Shown here piece after piece: positions 5,101 to 6,009 of a stretch of DNA of 6,009 nucleotides (positions are counted from its first letter, which is position 1; each line of letters starts with the position of its first letter). A program made the translations under genes and the position numbers. Below the pieces are notes generated by a model that was not told the DNA's origin, did not search any database, and saw only the letters and a list, made by a program, of their open reading frames with translations. The stretch comes from an uncultured Lachnospiraceae bacterium (GTDB lineage Bacteria > Bacillota > Clostridia > Lachnospirales > Lachnospiraceae): contig CATYEA010000124.1 of assembly GCA_958405355.1 (NCBI GenBank), positions 1-6,009 on the forward strand. The letters are read 5' to 3'.

Positions 5101-6009
5101 GTAATTTCCCCGTTCCAGATAATAGAACTTCAGCGTATGATAAGTTTCATTATCAAAAATCTGCGTGCCACTGCTATTCGTTATCCATTGCGTATTCTCC
5201 GTCTTGCCCGCCGCATCAAAAGCACTGTAGATTGTGTGCGTATCCTTTTCATTAATAGACACCATTCCTGATGCAAAATCAATCTTTACGCTGGCCGCAT
5301 CATGGACGCCTCCCAGGTCAGCCACAAGCACGTCATCTACAAATATCCACACATCATCATCACCGGAAAATTCAAAAATCGTCGCCTTTTGCCTTGAAGA
5401 ATCCGTATAGCCATCATACCGCTGGACAAACCGGGCTGTCAGCGTCATTCCAAAATAATGGTTCATGGACGCCCCTGTTGACTTACTCAGTATATTATCT
5501 CTGAAACTGTTGAATGGAAAGAACTGCCCATTCGGCCCATTTCCACCGGTCACAACGCCCCAGTGGTCATACAACGTAATCCTATTGGTTTCCTCATTAA
5601 ACTCAGCAAAATTTTCCTGACTGTTATAATAATAATATCCTGCATCATTTGTCTGCAGCAGACCTTTTACCCCACGGAAAACCTGTCTGTATGCATTCTC
5701 CGCTTCCGGATCAAACAGGTACGCCAATGATTCACTGCTGTTTGTCACTTCATTATTAAGGGCCGGATAACCATTCACCAGTGATTTCTGCACAATATTC
5801 GGATAAACTGCTGCGCTTCCCGTCCATTTATTTATTCCTGCAAGACCGTCTCTGAAAAACTTCAAAGTGTGATTCTGGTTAATTCCGTTATCTAATTTAT
5901 TGCCTTCACCGTAATCACCGCCCTGAGGATAACGTTCTGTCGTCCAATAATCAAACAGGTTGATGACCGTGCCCGTAGGTGATATTCCCTCTGATGTACC
6001 TATGCTGTC
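2125..6009 (-). CDS. Large SpaA-type surface adhesin/pilin with fibro-slime domain, 5' end outside window
   Basis: This is a cell-wall-anchored surface protein, probably a pilus tip or stalk adhesin. The frame is open to the right edge, giving 1294 residues; signal peptide and start are missing. Residues are numbered from the right edge. Residues 14-22 (TVINLFDYW) to about 310 form a fibro-slime/PA14-like domain with the motif DDDVWIFVDDVLVADLGGVH at 217-236, possibly ligand- or calcium-binding. SpaA-like domains follow at about 316-448 (K323, E421), 638-805 (K645, E776) and 1126-1250 (K1131, E1205, N1250). A Spy0128/DUF7601-like pilin domain is at about 963-1123 (K971, E1054, N1121). The Lys/Glu/Asn residues fit self-forming isopeptide bonds, and EVxxPDGY or KxxPDGY signatures mark the SpaA domains. 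Residues 458-638 and 813-958 match no domain I recognise. The end carries LPEAG (1256-1260), a membrane segment (about 1266-1283) and the basic tail KKRSSR. The neighbouring sortase overlaps its stop by four bases. Ligand unknown. Confidence 0.95.
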   Translation of the reverse strand, partial: DSIGTSEGISPTGTVINLFDYWTTERYPQGGDYGEGNKLDNGINQNHTLKFFRDGLAGINKWTGSAAVYPNIVQKSLVNGYPALNNEVTNSSESLAYLFDPEAENAYRQVFRGVKGLLQTNDAGYYYYNSQENFAEFNEETNRITLYDHWGVVTGGNGPNGQFFPFNSFRDNILSKSTGASMNHYFGMTLTARFVQRYDGYTDSSRQKATIFEFSGDDDVWIFVDDVLVADLGGVHDAASVKIDFASGMVSINEKDTHTIYSAFDAAGKTENTQWITNSSGTQIFDNETYHTLKFYYLERGNYDSNLKLMYNLTEIPVTSINKVDQYGEKVSGARFAVYAANGQYNYLSDLGGQAVTLTDNYYFGENGDIIDSGNGDILVKARYIGTTDSSGQMIFKDADEMPYTLNDLQRMFGEYFILREVHVPDGYRLVKDEIYLKNTGKMLLCENSYESGVNASSTLMVVATDTLYLAKGGTQHFYDPENSTPPEGTLFAVVMKYTGEGADGLTKQNNWVPVFGDDKDGYKVVEPNGDLIQAAITAAKGSKALNQEVEFSAAMNGTMQLNMKHLPGSIANYYYMLGDSQKDQTEYTIAYYWTEAGSLEGATSQNTFRVLADKDESTGNNGFDRAFGSTISVPNVNNRFFVQKFDEDGKTLLNGAAFAMYRVDSDRGQTYYIADGDDGIGILLGQNEGDNTGTAWKRNSNEEFEYRVDASNGVITVGKLDEDGNFTTEYMISPAVNAKGESVFAATVSGSENGVGEDGTLSFSNLQDGLYCLREVSAPDGYKINVTETLVSVNGDAIYVDAGEADDGVTVGSGPGYVLATMRQFASDGDIDKTLTWIYTMLRVSEGSGIPIGDYKTWPYATGLTESSADPQDALRTYFKYDAASGDEKDAIFNYILNTEKKGTGTRRLYTDVGWSYLEVYQDYAYKETAEASGANYDNLKDIDISKIFSRSIYVRVIDQRTGGELRISKIVENKAEDTTEFQFNVTLTDKNGTTLEDDYPYRVETADDSGTGANGTVSSGTIVKGSGSITLRHGQTAVIQGIPAGTRYTVTEAKSEDYSTSAARDKGKTKADEAADDTGEKIYVFDTIAGEACTVSGQLYWKVGADGFVDRTSTVDYVNSFLPDITILKYQSGTNGAGRVTLPGAQFVFYYTVVGDNNIETKYYYSEIGWTTTETILTTSSDESTKGMIELSGLPDGEYILKEKKAPDGYNCMTEDIRITISGGKIEAAAPVGEVGFSEDKLTLYVPNSTGYKLPEAGGMGTTLLYVIGGILAAGATILLITKKRSSRENCP
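2128..2244 (-). other. Cell-wall sorting signal with variant LPEAG motif
   Basis: CTG CCG GAG GCT GGC (2244-2230) encodes LPEAG, followed by a glycine-rich hydrophobic stretch of about 18 residues and a basic tail (KKRSSRENCP). This is the three-part layout of an LPXTG signal, with alanine in place of threonine at position four. The sortase should cleave between alanine and glycine. The immediately downstream sortase is its probable partner. Confidence 0.85.
5296..5370 (-). other. Fibro-slime (PA14-like) core motif within the adhesin
   Basis: The encoded stretch FSGDDDVWIFVDDVLVADLG continues as GVHDA and has the acidic-plus-tryptophan DDDVW block and the DLGGVH block typical of fibro-slime domains. 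In this family the domain is thought to belong to the PA14 superfamily of carbohydrate- or ligand-binding beta-sandwiches. Ligand binding here is inferred from family only. Confidence 0.75.

Noticed and set aside
5782..5805. A pilin motif (VYPN..K) near the adhesin N terminus
   Set aside because: The residues AVYPNIVQK resemble a YPK-type pilin motif only loosely and lie inside the fibro-slime domain, where similar sequence is normal.
5863..5865. TTG codon as the start of the adhesin gene
   Set aside because: The frame stays open to the right edge and the 48 upstream codons encode typical fibro-slime N-terminal sequence (TVINLFDYW, GINQNHTLKFF), with no ribosome binding site near the TTG. 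The real start is outside the window.

Overview
This window most likely comes from a gut-type Gram-positive Clostridia genome (Lachnospiraceae/Oscillospiraceae-like). The evidence is the AGGAGGG-type ribosome binding sites, AT-rich intergenic DNA, a SpaA-type surface protein with a C-terminal sorting signal, and a class C-like sortase of the kind common in Blautia, Dorea and Eubacterium. No species call is possible from sequence alone. All three genes are on the minus strand, so the transcription order is from the right edge to the left edge.

Right to left: (1) positions 6009-2125 hold most of a very large surface adhesin or pilin whose 5' end lies outside the window. It has an N-terminal fibro-slime (PA14-like) domain, three SpaA-like domains, one Spy0128/DUF7601-like domain, and an LPEAG sorting signal with a membrane anchor. 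(2) Positions 2128-1301 hold a class C-like sortase, translationally coupled to the adhesin by an ATGA overlap. A strong intrinsic terminator at 1241-1279 closes this operon. (3) Positions 1155-316 hold a complete tyrosine recombinase of 279 residues with all catalytic residues present. It starts at GTG, not at the upstream ATG. (4) Positions 5-296 hold a 292-bp segment bounded by perfect 21-bp inverted repeats, lying directly beyond the 3' end of the recombinase.

The main finding is the last item. Each repeat is itself a dyad, ACATAA-TTTTCA-TTATGT, as expected of a tyrosine recombinase crossover site with two 6-bp arms around an asymmetric 6-bp core. Between the repeats are an extended -10 promoter reading rightward (198-226), two tandem hairpins that act as leftward terminators, and a third hairpin. 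The simplest reading is a phase-variable DNA switch served by the adjacent recombinase. In the orientation seen here, leftward transcription is terminated and the promoter points away from whatever lies left of position 1. Inversion would aim the promoter out of the left edge. The switched gene is therefore probably outside the window, and the adhesin-sortase operon lies on the other side of the recombinase with its own terminator. Whether the switch affects the adhesin operon cannot be decided here.
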